A DNA stretch of 64,000 nt from Nitratireductor aquimarinus (GCF_046773475.1 NZ_CP177239.1:868001-932000); one strand, 5' to 3'. Shown: positions 16,827-25,975, numbered from the stretch's first letter. Translations and numbers: made by a program. Notes: generated by a model not told the origin, from the letters alone.

Positions 16827-18182
16827 GTGCGTCAGGCGTTGTTGGGTAGAGCGAATCTTGTGCGGCTCCCGGGCAAGATTCTCACCGCACTTTTTCTTTC
16901 ATGTCTCATGGTATTCGGTGTGATTGGGCAGGCTTCGGCCAACTCCAAATATGCGGGCATCGTGATGGACGCCAAAACCGGCAAGGTCCTCTATGAGTCC
17001 AATGCCGACTCGCTGCGTTATCCGGCCTCGCTCACCAAGATGATGACCGCCTACATGCTTTTCGAAGCCATGGAGAGCGGTCGCATCAACAAGAACACCC
17101 GCATTCCCGTTTCACGCAACGCGGCAGCAGAGCCGCCAACCAACATCGCGCTCAAGCCCGGCGACAGCCTGACCGTCGACCAGGCGATCCGCGCGCTGGT
17201 CACCCGCTCGGCAAACGATGTGGCAACGGCAGTGGCCGAGTTCCTCGGTGGCTCGGAAGCGAAATTCGCGGCCATGACGACCGCCAAGGCCCGCCAGCTC
17301 GGCATGTCCCGCACCACGTTCAAGAACGCGCATGGCCTGCCCAACAGCAAGCAGAAGACCACTGCGCGCGACATGGCGAAACTCAGCATCGCACTGCGTG
17401 AGCACTACCCGCAGTATTACAGCTATTTCCAGACCAGCTCCTTCACCTACAAGAAGCGCCGTTACGGCAACCACAACCGGCTTCTCGGTCGCGTCAAGGG
17501 CGTGGACGGCATCAAGACCGGCTACACGCGTGCCTCCGGCTTCAATCTCGCCAGCTCCGTGCAGGCAAATGGCCGCAGCATCGTTGCCGTCGTCATGGGC
17601 GGGCGCACCTCCCGCAGCCGTGACGCACACATGGCCGACCTCATCAAGCGCTACCTGAACAAGGGTTCGACCGGTCGCGACCGCATGCTGATCGCCAAGG
17701 CGCCCGGCGGCGCCCGCACAGCACTTGCCGCGATGATCCCCGGCAGCGATGTTCCGCTTCCGACCGATCGCCCCGAGGCGCAGCCGCAGACCCTGACCGC
17801 CTATGCGCCCGAGCCGCCCGTCAAGGCAGCTGCCGTGGTGAACGCTGCCGTTCCGCGTCCGCGTGTTGCCGTCGCAGCCGTCGACCCGATGCCGACGGCC
17901 TCCACCAATGCCGCGGCAACCGAGACCGCCTCCATGGGTGGCTGGGTCATTCAGGTTGCGTCGCTTCCCACCGAGGATGAGGCCCTCATGGTTCTCGCCC
18001 AGACGGAGCAGAAGGCCGGCAGTGTTCTCGCCCGCGCCGTTCCGATCACCGAGACCTTCGAAAAGGGCGGCGTCGTCTATCACCGCGCCCGCTTCGTCGG
18101 CTTCAACAGCAAATCCGACGCCTGGGGCGCCTGTGCGTCTCTGAAGAAAAAGAGCATCTCCTGCTACGCGGTGCAGCAGTGA
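16827..18182 (+). CDS. D-alanyl-D-alanine carboxypeptidase (PBP5/6-like) with SPOR domain
   Basis: 451 residues from GTG 16827, which has AGGTG five bases upstream (an alternative GTG lies at 16809). A signal peptide (LTALFLSCLMVFGVIGQASA) is followed by the penicillin-binding peptidase S11 domain. All three catalytic motifs are present: SLTK, SAN and KTG (in GIKTGYTRASG). A Pro/Ala-rich linker leads to a C-terminal SPOR domain (GGWVIQVASLPTEDEALMVL) that binds denuded septal glycan. It would trim pentapeptides in the periplasm and localise to division sites. The combination of S11 and SPOR domains is typical of Hyphomicrobiales. Confidence 0.94.
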   Translation: MRQALLGRANLVRLPGKILTALFLSCLMVFGVIGQASANSKYAGIVMDAKTGKVLYESNADSLRYPASLTKMMTAYMLFEAMESGRINKNTRIPVSRNAAAEPPTNIALKPGDSLTVDQAIRALVTRSANDVATAVAEFLGGSEAKFAAMTTAKARQLGMSRTTFKNAHGLPNSKQKTTARDMAKLSIALREHYPQYYSYFQTSSFTYKKRRYGNHNRLLGRVKGVDGIKTGYTRASGFNLASSVQANGRSIVAVVMGGRTSRSRDAHMADLIKRYLNKGSTGRDRMLIAKAPGGARTALAAMIPGSDVPLPTDRPEAQPQTLTAYAPEPPVKAAAVVNAAVPRPRVAVAAVDPMPTASTNAAATETASMGGWVIQVASLPTEDEALMVLAQTEQKAGSVLARAVPITETFEKGGVVYHRARFVGFNSKSDAWGACASLKKKSISCYAVQQ

Positions 18183-18229
18183 GAACCAGTTTGAAGAACA
18201 GCAAGGAAAGTGTCTTGCCCACCGGGAGT

Positions 18230-18925
18230 TCAGTTGTGAGTGGAGAGCAGAACGTCGCGCGCCTCGTTGATACGGGCGGCAAGAGAAGAGGTTCCTCCCA
18301 TGTCGGGATGCAGGCGCTGCATCAGGCGGCGGTGAGCCTGTCGGATCTGCGCAACGGACGCACCGCGTTCAAGACCAAGGATCTCATAGGCCTCCTCCTT
18401 GGTCATGGGGCCCGTGCCCGCCGCACGTCCCTGCCCCGCGTCTCCGTGCGTGTCCGCGCTGTCGCGCCAGGCGGGGAATTCTCCGTCAAGGTAGGTTTCT
18501 AGGAGCCTCAGGCTCTCTTCGTCGCTGGCAAGTTCAGCGTACAGATCAAGCAGTTCATCCTGCGTCATCTCGCCGAGCCGGCGTCCTTCATGCCGGCCGG
18601 CAAGCACCACACCGGATAATTTGCCAGTGTCGTGATCAAGCTCCATTTCGAGCGCTGCCGAACGAACGGTGGACCTTTGCCCAGGCGTTTTGCTCTGCCC
18701 CATCTTGAGGCGTCCAGAGCCATACCAGGCGGCAGCGCCCGACAGGAGCATTCCTCCCAGGCCCGCCCTTCCGATGAAAAGCATCGCCACGCCGACCACC
18801 GCCATGAGCGCCGGCCCGGCGATCCGCAGCGTGTTTGCGATGCTGCGCGGGCTGGACTTCACAAACGCCATGCCCGCCAGAAGCATGAGCAGGACAAGTG
18901 CGAAGAAGAAAAACGGATAGGTCAT
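18230..18925 (-). CDS. Membrane-anchored J-domain protein
   Basis: 231 residues from ATG 18925, which overlaps the VWA stop (ATGA). The N-terminus has two hydrophobic segments (residues 3-22 and 33-65). A central polar region follows, and a C-terminal J domain (about 174-231) has the HPD tripeptide at 206-208 in RRLMQRLHPDMGG. The layout (membrane anchor first, J domain last) resembles DjlA/Tim14-type co-chaperones that recruit DnaK to a membrane site. Coupling with a VWA gene suggests a joint function that I cannot name. Confidence 0.88.
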   Translation of the reverse strand: MTYPFFFFALVLLMLLAGMAFVKSSPRSIANTLRIAGPALMAVVGVAMLFIGRAGLGGMLLSGAAAWYGSGRLKMGQSKTPGQRSTVRSAALEMELDHDTGKLSGVVLAGRHEGRRLGEMTQDELLDLYAELASDEESLRLLETYLDGEFPAWRDSADTHGDAGQGRAAGTGPMTKEEAYEILGLERGASVAQIRQAHRRLMQRLHPDMGGTSSLAARINEARDVLLSTHN

Positions 18926-19665
18926 CGCTCTTGTCCGCCGCGCAGATGCTCCAGCATCCTGCGGTCTTCGGGCCGGTTGCGGTCGCTTAATGCCTTGAGC
19001 CCGCCAGTCGCATAGACCGCGACGGCTGAAAGGAGCTTCCCAAGCTCTGCGGCCGCGCGCGCATCGAACCGGAACCATGCGCCTTTGGAAAGCCGCGCGA
19101 TCTCGCGGAAGGCGCGTTCGGCTGTCGGGTCATGCCCTTCCTGGAAGACGAACACCGGCACGCCGCCCAGCCCCAGCCTGCCCGCCTTCTCGGCAAGGTC
19201 ATCCACGCTCTCTTCCATCGCATCCCCGATATAAACGAGCGCGTTGACCTTCTCGCGTCCGGTCTCCTTCAGCGCATGCGACAGCACCTTGCCGATCTGC
19301 GTGTGGCCGCCACGGCAGTCGATCTTCGTCATCAGCGTCTTGAGCGCATCCGTGTCGCGCACGAAGCGCGAGGCGCGGCTTTCGCCAAACCCGCGAAAAT
19401 AGACGAGCTGGACGTTGAGCGAACCGGCCTTGCCCACCGCATCGAACATCTCGGCCTGCAGCTTGCAGGCCAGATCCCAGGTGGGCTGCCGGCTCATCGT
19501 CGCATCAAGCGCCAGAATGAGCCGGCCACTCCCGGCTTCTCCGCCGCGCACGGGTGCGACGGCGCGCGCATGGCGCACGAAGGCATCAATCGCTCCCGAT
19601 GACGATCGGGTCTTGGCGATGTCCGATTCGACGCGGCGCGGCGCAGGCGTTTTCTTGTCGTTCAT
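18922..19665 (-). CDS. VWA-domain protein, cytoplasmic
   Basis: 247 residues without a signal peptide or membrane helix. The VWA fold is recognised from RLILALDATMSRQPTW, where DATMS fits the metal-site DxTxS variant. CRGGHTQIGKVLSHAL and ALVYIGDAMEES (third metal loop) complete it. Such proteins are common but mostly uncharacterised in rhizobia. It is translationally coupled to the J-domain gene, so it may be a partner or client of that co-chaperone. Confidence 0.85.
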   Translation of the reverse strand: MNDKKTPAPRRVESDIAKTRSSSGAIDAFVRHARAVAPVRGGEAGSGRLILALDATMSRQPTWDLACKLQAEMFDAVGKAGSLNVQLVYFRGFGESRASRFVRDTDALKTLMTKIDCRGGHTQIGKVLSHALKETGREKVNALVYIGDAMEESVDDLAEKAGRLGLGGVPVFVFQEGHDPTAERAFREIARLSKGAWFRFDARAAAELGKLLSAVAVYATGGLKALSDRNRPEDRRMLEHLRGGQER

Positions 19666-19731
19666 GATGAAAAAGATGGGCTCGTTGAGAGCAGTTGCAA
19701 GACTATCCCGCAGCCTGCGCCAGAACAGCGC

Positions 19732-20166
19732 TTACAGCAAGCCGAGTTCGGTGAGTTCGCGGCGCAGTTCCGGCGGCATCTCCGCATCGTCTCCAGCCGC
19801 GCCAAGATCAGCCGGCGCATCCTTGGGATCGAGATAGCGCCAGCCCTGAAACGCGCGGCGCGGCTGAAACTGCGTGCGCACAAGCTTCGGCTCCAGCACC
19901 AGATGGCAACGCGACACGCCTTCCGCATCGCGAAACGGGCGGATGTCGATGAGCTTCTGGCGGCACTGCACCGTGCCCTTGATGACCCAGTAGAGCGAAC
20001 CGCCATCGGTCAGCTCTTCAACGCGCTTGGGCACCATGCGGGTCGTGTGAAACTGCTCCGCCGGTTCGCCCAGCGCCCGCTGTTCCTGCGTGCGCAGCCT
20101 GATCCAGTCCTGCAATTGCTCGACGCTTTCGCAGCCGACGCACAGTTTTATGAGATTTAGTGCCAT
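19732..20166 (-). CDS. DUF1489-family protein
   Basis: 144 residues. It begins MALNLIKLCVGCESVEQLQD and contains TRMVPKRVEELTDGGSLYWV and GWRYLDPKDAPADL, the conserved blocks of the alphaproteobacterial DUF1489 family. No function is established. No signal peptide. It stands alone, with the VWA gene downstream on the same strand after 66 bases. Confidence 0.87.
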   Translation of the reverse strand: MALNLIKLCVGCESVEQLQDWIRLRTQEQRALGEPAEQFHTTRMVPKRVEELTDGGSLYWVIKGTVQCRQKLIDIRPFRDAEGVSRCHLVLEPKLVRTQFQPRRAFQGWRYLDPKDAPADLGAAGDDAEMPPELRRELTELGLL

Positions 20167-20237
20167 GCTCTAAATGTCGGGCGCAGCTCCACCAAGGTCA
20201 AGCACGATAGCCGGCTCTCCACAGCGCGAAATGTCGC

Positions 20238-21638
20238 TCAGCACTCCACCACATTGACCGCCAGACCGCCAAGACTGGTCTCCTTGTAGCGTTCATTCAT
20301 GTCGACGCCGGTCTGACGCATGGTTTCGACTGCGGCATCAAGTGAGACGAAGTGCTTTCCGTCGCCCTTCACCGCAAGCGATGCTGCCGTCACGGCCTTT
20401 ACCGAGCCCAGCGCATTGCGCTCGATGCACGGCACCTGAACGAGCCCGGCCACGGGATCACAGGTCATCCCCAGATGATGCTCCAGCGCGATCTCGGCCG
20501 CATTCTCCACCTGTTCCGGCGTGCCGCCCAGAACCGCTGCCAGCCCGGCCGCCGCCATCGCCGAAGCGGAGCCCACCTCGCCCTGGCAGCCCACCTCTGC
20601 GCCGGAGATCGAGGCATTGTGCTTGACGATTCCGCCAATGGCCGCCGCCGTCAGCAAGAAGTCGCGGATGCCGTTCTTGTCCGCATCCACGTGGAATTTC
20701 TGCCAGTAACGCATGACTGCCGGCACGACGCCCGCCGCGCCATTGGTCGGCGCGGTGACTACACGGCCACCGCTGGCGTTCTCCTCGTTCACCGCCATGG
20801 CGAAAACCGCCAGCCAGTCGTTTGCGGCAAGCGGGTTGGGCCGGTTCTGGCGCCAGTCCTCGTCAAGCCGGTCGTGAAGCTGGCGCGCACGGCGGCGCAC
20901 ATTGAGCCCGCCGGGCATGATGCCGTCCTGGGAAAGCCCGCGCTCGATGCACGAATCCATCGCCTGCCAGATCTCGTCGAGCCCCGCGTCGAGCGCGGCG
21001 CGATCCATCTTCACTTCCTCATTGGCGCGCTTCATCTCGGCAATGGAAAGCCCGCTCTCGGCTGCCATCGCCAGCATCTCGCGCCCGTTGGCAAACGGAT
21101 ATGGCACAGTGCTGCCCTCGGGCCCGGCCTTCTGGGCCTTGAGGGTCTGAAGCTCCTCTTCGGAAACGACGAAGCCGCCACCGACCGAATAATAGATGCG
21201 CCGCAGAAGAAGGCGGTCGTCTGCATCATAGGCGTTGAAGGCCATGCCATTGGCGTGACCGGGAAGCGGCTGCTTCTTGTCGAGCACAAGATCGCTTTGC
21301 GGATCGAAACGATAGGCCGGATGGCCCTTTGGCCGCACCATCTTTTCCCCGGCGATGGTGGCCAGTTGCCCGTCCATGCGATCCGGATCGACCGTCAGCG
21401 GGTTGAAGCCCGCAAGACCGAGGATCACGGCGCGGTCGGTGCCGTGCCCGATGCCCGTGAATGCAAGCGAACCATGCAGGCTGACCGAAAGACGGTCCAC
21501 TTCGCTGCCTGCCGGGCGCGGCCAGTCATCGCCTGCAATCTCCGCCAGAAAGCGCTCTGCCGCCGTCATCGGCCCCATTGTGTGCGAACTCGACGGTCCG
21601 ATGCCGATCTTGAACAGGTCGAAAACGGAAAGAAACAT
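20238..21638 (-). CDS. sdaA: L-serine ammonia-lyase, iron-sulfur single-chain type
   Basis: 466 residues, E. coli SdaA-sized. It opens MFLSVFDLFKIGIGPSSSHT, the beta-domain signature with the conserved SSHT. GCQGEVGSASAMAAAG and MTCDPVAGLVQVPCIERN supply the cysteines for the 4Fe-4S cluster. It deaminates L-serine to pyruvate and ammonia in the cytoplasm. It is monocistronic: the next gene upstream on this strand is separated by a terminator. Confidence 0.96.
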   Translation of the reverse strand: MFLSVFDLFKIGIGPSSSHTMGPMTAAERFLAEIAGDDWPRPAGSEVDRLSVSLHGSLAFTGIGHGTDRAVILGLAGFNPLTVDPDRMDGQLATIAGEKMVRPKGHPAYRFDPQSDLVLDKKQPLPGHANGMAFNAYDADDRLLLRRIYYSVGGGFVVSEEELQTLKAQKAGPEGSTVPYPFANGREMLAMAAESGLSIAEMKRANEEVKMDRAALDAGLDEIWQAMDSCIERGLSQDGIMPGGLNVRRRARQLHDRLDEDWRQNRPNPLAANDWLAVFAMAVNEENASGGRVVTAPTNGAAGVVPAVMRYWQKFHVDADKNGIRDFLLTAAAIGGIVKHNASISGAEVGCQGEVGSASAMAAAGLAAVLGGTPEQVENAAEIALEHHLGMTCDPVAGLVQVPCIERNALGSVKAVTAASLAVKGDGKHFVSLDAAVETMRQTGVDMNERYKETSLGGLAVNVVEC

Positions 21639-21764
21639 GGGCGAAGGCTCCGGGATTTCACCGCTGGAAGCATTCCAGCGATCAGTTGCCGTGGCGGGCT
21701 ATCGCGCGGCACGGGCTGGCGTGAACGCGACAGGAAAGATGTAGGCGATTTCCCTGAACAAGCA
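21639..21764. promoter_or_regulatory. sdaA upstream region
   Basis: 126 bases between the sdaA start and the terminator hairpin of the preceding small gene. It should contain the sdaA promoter. No confident promoter hexamers or operator dyad were found. Confidence 0.4.
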
Positions 21765-21792
21765 AAGGGCGCAGCGATTGCGCTGCGCCCTT
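21765..21792 (-). terminator. Intrinsic terminator downstream of the small membrane-protein gene
   Basis: AAGGGCGCAGCG (21765-21776) and CGCTGCGCCCTT (21781-21792) form a 12-bp stem with a four-base loop. On the minus strand the stem ends CGCCCTTTGCTTGTTC, a T-rich tail. It lies 40 bases past the stop of the 43-residue ORF and before sdaA, so it would insulate the two. Confidence 0.65.
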
Positions 21793-21832
21793 CAACTTCT
21801 GTGAACCGATGTTGTGCGGTTTTGCTGGTTGT

Positions 21833-21964
21833 TCAGCCTGCCGTTGCTACGACCGCTGCCGTCTCGGCGCCAATCAAGAGCCATGCCAGAAAGATGATTC
21901 CCGCAAGCCCGATCACTGCCTTGGCGGTTACGCCCCAGCAGGATCTCTCAACGCTATCGTCCAT
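21833..21964 (-). CDS. Small single-span membrane protein (hypothetical)
   Basis: 43 residues from ATG 21964: a charged, cysteine-containing head (MDDSVERSCWG) followed by one hydrophobic helix of about 25 residues and a short tail. The frame is open further upstream, but those residues are arginine-rich and unlike a protein start. Support comes from the compact hydrophobic composition and a dedicated terminator 40 bases downstream; the ribosome site is weak. No family recognised. It may be a membrane peptide or regulator, or a chance ORF. Confidence 0.45.
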   Translation of the reverse strand: MDDSVERSCWGVTAKAVIGLAGIIFLAWLLIGAETAAVVATAG

Positions 21965-22227
21965 GCATATCCCGTTTGTTATCCGATCTCCGACCGGGAT
22001 GATCCCGACCGCCGATCCGTGACGGCGGGAGATACTCCTAAGCACATGCTTCCGCAAGTCCAAAAACGGCAAAATGACGGCATTTGAACTGTTAAAAACC
22101 CGCAGAAAACGGGGCTTTCCGTGTCTAATCAGGCACTTGCACGCATAAAGGAATTTTCAATACATGCGACCAAAAAAGGACAATATTGCTGCACTGCACC
22201 ATCAGACAGGGAAAGCCGGTCCGAAAC
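21965..22227. other. Intergenic region upstream of the small ORF
   Basis: 263 bases, AT-rich near 22080-22190, and a plausible site for the promoter of the 43-residue ORF. ACCCG-cagaaaa-CGGGG near 22098-22114 could form a weak hairpin on either strand. Nothing else is supported. Confidence 0.4.
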
Positions 22228-23037
22228 TCAGTCTGTGCGTGTATCGGAAGCCGGCAAAAACACGTCCGTTCTGCCTGCGAACCAGTAGGCGGCGAGCCCC
22301 AGCCATTCCCTTATGCCCACTGTGAGATTGCGCAGGGAATCGAGCGCATTGTCCTCGGCAAGGCCGGGCTTCTCATTGCCGGCGGTCTTGTAGTCGACCG
22401 GCCACGGCGTCACAGGGAACCCCGCCTTGCGGAACACGCCCACCGCGCGCGGCATGTGAAACGCGGATGTGACGAGCAGCCATGTCTCGCCTTCGGCCGG
22501 TTGCACCATCTCGCTGGAGAAGCGCGCATTCTCATAGGTATCGCGTGAGCGGTTCTCCAGAATCAGGCGTTCCGGATCGACGCCAAGCGCCGTCAGCAGA
22601 CGCGGCGCCGTATCCGCGTCGCCCTCACCGGCCAGGAAAACGGCTCCCTGTCCGCCAGAAATCAGGATTTTCGCCTGCGGGAAGCGGCGCGCCAGGATGG
22701 CGGTCTCAACGAAACGGTCGCCACTGGCATTCAGTTCGTGGCCGCCGCGCGCACTGTTGATGGAACCTTCCAGCCCGCCGCCCAGAACGACGATGCCGTG
22801 AACCGTCTCAGGCACGGGGTCGGGCTTCTGGAAGCGGTCTTCGAGCGGTCCGAGAAGAAGCGCGCCGAGCGTCGTCCAGGCCGACAGAAAGAGAACGATA
22901 AAAGAAAGGCCGCCTGCCGTCATGGACAGGCGGCGCCAGCCAAAAAAGGCGGTGACCACCGAAACCGCAATCAGGATCGCGGCAAGGCCGAGCGGCTGCA
23001 GGAACAGCCAGCCAATTGCGGAGACGAAATGGAACAT
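22228..23037 (-). CDS. YdcF/ElyC/SanA-family membrane protein (DUF218)
   Basis: 269 residues with two N-terminal membrane helices followed by a periplasmic DUF218 domain. GIVVLGGGLEGS, ILISGGQG, NRSRDTYENA and LLVTSAFHMPRAVGVFRKAG are diagnostic of the YdcF fold. ElyC and SanA homologues affect envelope integrity and lipid-carrier use; this member's substrate is unknown. It follows gatA on the same strand after 41 bases. Confidence 0.88.
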   Translation of the reverse strand: MFHFVSAIGWLFLQPLGLAAILIAVSVVTAFFGWRRLSMTAGGLSFIVLFLSAWTTLGALLLGPLEDRFQKPDPVPETVHGIVVLGGGLEGSINSARGGHELNASGDRFVETAILARRFPQAKILISGGQGAVFLAGEGDADTAPRLLTALGVDPERLILENRSRDTYENARFSSEMVQPAEGETWLLVTSAFHMPRAVGVFRKAGFPVTPWPVDYKTAGNEKPGLAEDNALDSLRNLTVGIREWLGLAAYWFAGRTDVFLPASDTRTD

Positions 23038-23078
23038 GACGCGGCCTTTCTCTCAGGAAGCGAGCCGCGCCATGGGCA

Positions 23079-24560
23079 TCACCACCACTTGTTCGGTGCG
23101 AAACGCCCTGCGGCCTGTTCGATCACATGTGCTGTGCGGAACAGCGTTTCTTCTTCAAACGGCTTTCCGATCAGCTGCAGGCCGAGCGGCAGGCCCTTCG
23201 CGTCAAGACCGGCGGGCACGGCGATGCCGGGCAGGCCCGCCATGTTCACCGTCACGGTGAAGATGTCGTTCAGATACATCTTGACCGGATCGGACGCCAT
23301 TTCCTGATCGGCGATGCCGAAAGCGGCCGACGGCGTTGCCGGCGTCAGGATCGCGTCGACGCCCTGATCGAAGACCTGCTCGAAGTCGCGCTTGATGAGC
23401 GTGCGAACCTTCTGCGCCTTGAGGTAATAGGCGTCGTAATAGCCGGCCGACAGCACATAGGTGCCGATCATGATGCGGCGCTTGACCTCGCGGCCGAAAC
23501 CGGCGGCGCGGGTCTGCTCATACATGTCGGCAATGTCCTTGCCGGGCACGCGCAGGCCATAACGCACGCCGTCATAACGCGCGAGGTTGGAAGACGCCTC
23601 GGCAGGCGCAACGATGTAATAGGCCGGCAGCGCATATTTCGTGTGCGGCAGCGAGATGTCGACGATCTCCGCGCCCGCATCGCGCATCCAGTCAATGCCC
23701 TGCTTCCACAGCGCCTCGATTTCCTCCGGCATGCCGTCGAGACGGTACTCGCGCGGAATGCCGATCTTCATGCCCTTGATCGACTGGCCGATGGCGGCCT
23801 CGTAATCCGGCACCGGAAGATCGACGGAGGTGGTGTCCTTTTCGTCAACCGAAGCCATGGACTTCAGAAGGATCGCGGCGTCGCGCACATCGCGCGCAAT
23901 CGGGCCTGCCTGATCGAGTGAGGAAGCGAAAGCCACCGTGCCCCAGCGCGAGCAGCGGCCATAGGTCGGCTTGATGCCGACCGTGCCGGTGAAGGCTGCC
24001 GGCTGGCGGATGGAGCCGCCGGTGTCCGTTGCGGTTGCGCCGGCGCACAAAAGGGCGGAAACGGCTGCCGCCGAACCGCCGGAAGAGCCGCCCGGCACGA
24101 GATCGGCATTGGAGCCTTCGGCGCGCCACGGGTTGATGACCGGACCGTAATAGGAGGTCTCGTTGGACGAGCCCATGGCGAACTCATCCATGTTGAGCTT
24201 GCCGAGCATCACCGCGCCATCGGCCCACAGATTGGCCGTCACGGTGGATTCGTATTTCGGCTTGAACCCGTCGAGAATGTGGCTGGAGGCCTGGGTGTGA
24301 ACGTCTTCGGTCGCGAACAGGTCCTTGATGCCGAGCGGAATGCCTTCCAGCGCGCCCGCCTCGCCCTTCGCGATCCGCTCATCGCTTGCCTTCGCCATGG
24401 CGCGCGCCTTGTCGTGGGTGACGGCGACATAGGCGTTGAGCTTTTCATTGGCCGTGTCGATGGCCGAAAGATAGGCCTCGGTCAGTTCCGTGGCGGTGAA
24501 CGCCTTGGCAGCCAGCTTTTCGCGCGCCTCGGCAATGGTGAGTTTGGTGAGCTCTGTCAT
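23079..24560 (-). CDS. gatA: GatA, amidotransferase subunit A
   Basis: 493 residues. The amidase Ser-cisSer-Lys triad is complete: Lys79 in GIPLGIKDLF, Ser159 in PGGSSGGSAAAV and Ser183 in DTGGSIRQPAAF. GatCAB amidates Glu-tRNA(Gln) and/or Asp-tRNA(Asn), which is essential in bacteria lacking the cognate synthetase. GatC lies directly upstream; gatB is not in this window. Confidence 0.97.
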   Translation of the reverse strand: MTELTKLTIAEAREKLAAKAFTATELTEAYLSAIDTANEKLNAYVAVTHDKARAMAKASDERIAKGEAGALEGIPLGIKDLFATEDVHTQASSHILDGFKPKYESTVTANLWADGAVMLGKLNMDEFAMGSSNETSYYGPVINPWRAEGSNADLVPGGSSGGSAAAVSALLCAGATATDTGGSIRQPAAFTGTVGIKPTYGRCSRWGTVAFASSLDQAGPIARDVRDAAILLKSMASVDEKDTTSVDLPVPDYEAAIGQSIKGMKIGIPREYRLDGMPEEIEALWKQGIDWMRDAGAEIVDISLPHTKYALPAYYIVAPAEASSNLARYDGVRYGLRVPGKDIADMYEQTRAAGFGREVKRRIMIGTYVLSAGYYDAYYLKAQKVRTLIKRDFEQVFDQGVDAILTPATPSAAFGIADQEMASDPVKMYLNDIFTVTVNMAGLPGIAVPAGLDAKGLPLGLQLIGKPFEEETLFRTAHVIEQAAGRFAPNKWW

Positions 24561-24623
24561 GGAAAATCCGTGAAAATCCGGGGGCCGGTCAGGGCAAATG
24601 GGTTTGGAAGCCTATGCCGGCTT

Positions 24624-24911
24624 CTATTCGACCACTTTCGGGACAACGAAGAAATTGTCCTCCGAAACCGGTGCATTGGCGACGATGTCGTCGGCCTTGT
24701 TGCCGTCGGTCACGCCGTCCTGACGCTTCTTCATCGCCATCGGGATGACAGACGTCATGGGCTCGACGCCCTCGACATTCACTTCGTTCAGTTGCTCGAC
24801 GAAACCGAGAATGGCGTTCAGTTCGCCTGTCATGCGCTCTGCGTCCGCATCGTCAACGGCAATGCGGGAAAGGCGCGCAACACGCTTCACGGTATCGATG
24901 TCCACGGACAT
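24624..24911 (-). CDS. gatC: GatC, amidotransferase subunit C
   Basis: 95 residues from ATG 24911 (GGAGAG just upstream). It begins MSVDIDTVKRVARLSRIAVD and ends SEDNFFVVPKVVE, the conserved tail that wraps GatA. It stabilises the GatA-GatB contact. The longer frame upstream is not GatC-like. The gap to gatA is 63 bases. Confidence 0.96.
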   Translation of the reverse strand: MSVDIDTVKRVARLSRIAVDDADAERMTGELNAILGFVEQLNEVNVEGVEPMTSVIPMAMKKRQDGVTDGNKADDIVANAPVSEDNFFVVPKVVE

Positions 24912-25077
24912 GGTTCTCTCCAGGCGCTTATTGGCTGCGCCACGGCTATAATCGGCGCGCGGGCGGCGTGCAACCGCCAACGCGCTCCGGCGCACCGGAA
25001 TTGCTATAGGAAAGGCCTGAAAATCGGAAACGATTTCCAGAATACGTGATGCATCAATGCCCGATGCATCGCGGTCC

Positions 25078-25785
25078 CTAAAGCGAAATCGTCTCGCCCA
25101 CCTTCAGCGCCGGCACATTCACGCCGGAGCCTTCCATGCCGTCGATGAATTTCTGCGCCGTCTGATCGATGATCGGGAATGTCCCGAAATGGCAGGGCAG
25201 CACGGTATCGAACTTGAAGTAGCGGCGGCAGGCGAGTGCCGCGACGGCACCGCCCATCGTGAACCGGTCACCGACCGGCACAAGACCGATTTCAGGCTGA
25301 TGGAGTTCGTGGATCAGCGCCATGTCGCCGAAAATGTCGGTATCGCCCATATGATAGAGCGTCTTGTCCTCGGGGAAGTGAAGGACGAGACCGGCGGGAT
25401 TGCCCAGATAGGTGTTTGCCCCGCCCTCGCCTGCAGACGACGAGGAATGCAGCGCGTTCACGAATGTGGTGGTGAAGCCGCCGCAATCGACGGTCCCGCC
25501 GTGATTGCCGGGGTTGATGCGGTTCTGGTCGACGCCCTTGCCGACAAGGAACATGCAGATTTCGAAATTGGCGACCAGCATCGCGCCGGTCTTCTTCAGG
25601 ATTTCGACCGCATCGCCGATATGATCGTCATGGCCGTGGGTGAGCAGCACATGCGTCACGCCCTCCGCCGGGCCTTCCCATCCATCGTTCCAGGAAGGGT
25701 TTCCGCTGAAGAACGGATCGATCAGGATGCGCGCATCGCCTGCATCCACGCGAAATGCGGAATGGCCGTACCAGGTCAGGTCCAT
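25078..25785 (-). CDS. UPF0173 metal-dependent hydrolase (metallo-beta-lactamase fold)
   Basis: 235 residues. It begins MDLTWYGHSAFRVDAGDARI and carries the metal motif LLTHGHDDHIGD (HxHxDH), with later ligands in YHMGDTDIFGD and LPCHFGTFP. All MBL zinc ligands are present, so it should be an active hydrolase of unknown substrate. The start ATG follows AAGGAG by eight bases. It is divergent from ruvX across a region with a palindromic repeat. Confidence 0.9.
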   Translation of the reverse strand: MDLTWYGHSAFRVDAGDARILIDPFFSGNPSWNDGWEGPAEGVTHVLLTHGHDDHIGDAVEILKKTGAMLVANFEICMFLVGKGVDQNRINPGNHGGTVDCGGFTTTFVNALHSSSSAGEGGANTYLGNPAGLVLHFPEDKTLYHMGDTDIFGDMALIHELHQPEIGLVPVGDRFTMGGAVAALACRRYFKFDTVLPCHFGTFPIIDQTAQKFIDGMEGSGVNVPALKVGETISL

Positions 25786-25924
25786 GGGAAATACTCCTTG
25801 CTGAATGTGGCGCGTTCAACGACGCCTGTCGCGCAGCGACTTCTTTTCGTGTAACCGCTGCAGCGTCATTAGACCACTTTGTCGTCCCGCGGAATCGGCA
25901 AAGTCGCCAAGTCATTGTTTTCAG

Positions 25925-25975
25925 GCAGTTCCGGACGGGAAACCGGTTTCCACTTTCCCTGGAATTGCTCTAGAA
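25925..25975 (-). repeat. Rhizobial palindromic repeat, fuller copy
   Basis: Read on the minus strand this is TCTAGAGCAATTCCAGGGAA followed by a CGGTTTCCCGTCCGGAA arm. The first 28 bases match the terminator-like copy at 41048-41076 almost exactly. It lies in the UPF0173/ruvX divergent spacer. Elements of this sequence type are spread through Mesorhizobium-group genomes. Confidence 0.75.

Noticed and set aside
20352..22022. 556-codon plus-strand open frame opposite sdaA
   Set aside because: It covers the well-supported serine dehydratase gene in antisense and shows His/Arg-rich composition typical of a shadow frame.
25048..25070. Repeated GATGCATC as a possible operator
   Set aside because: The 8-mer is self-palindromic and only two copies occur by the UPF0173 stop. 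There is no promoter context.
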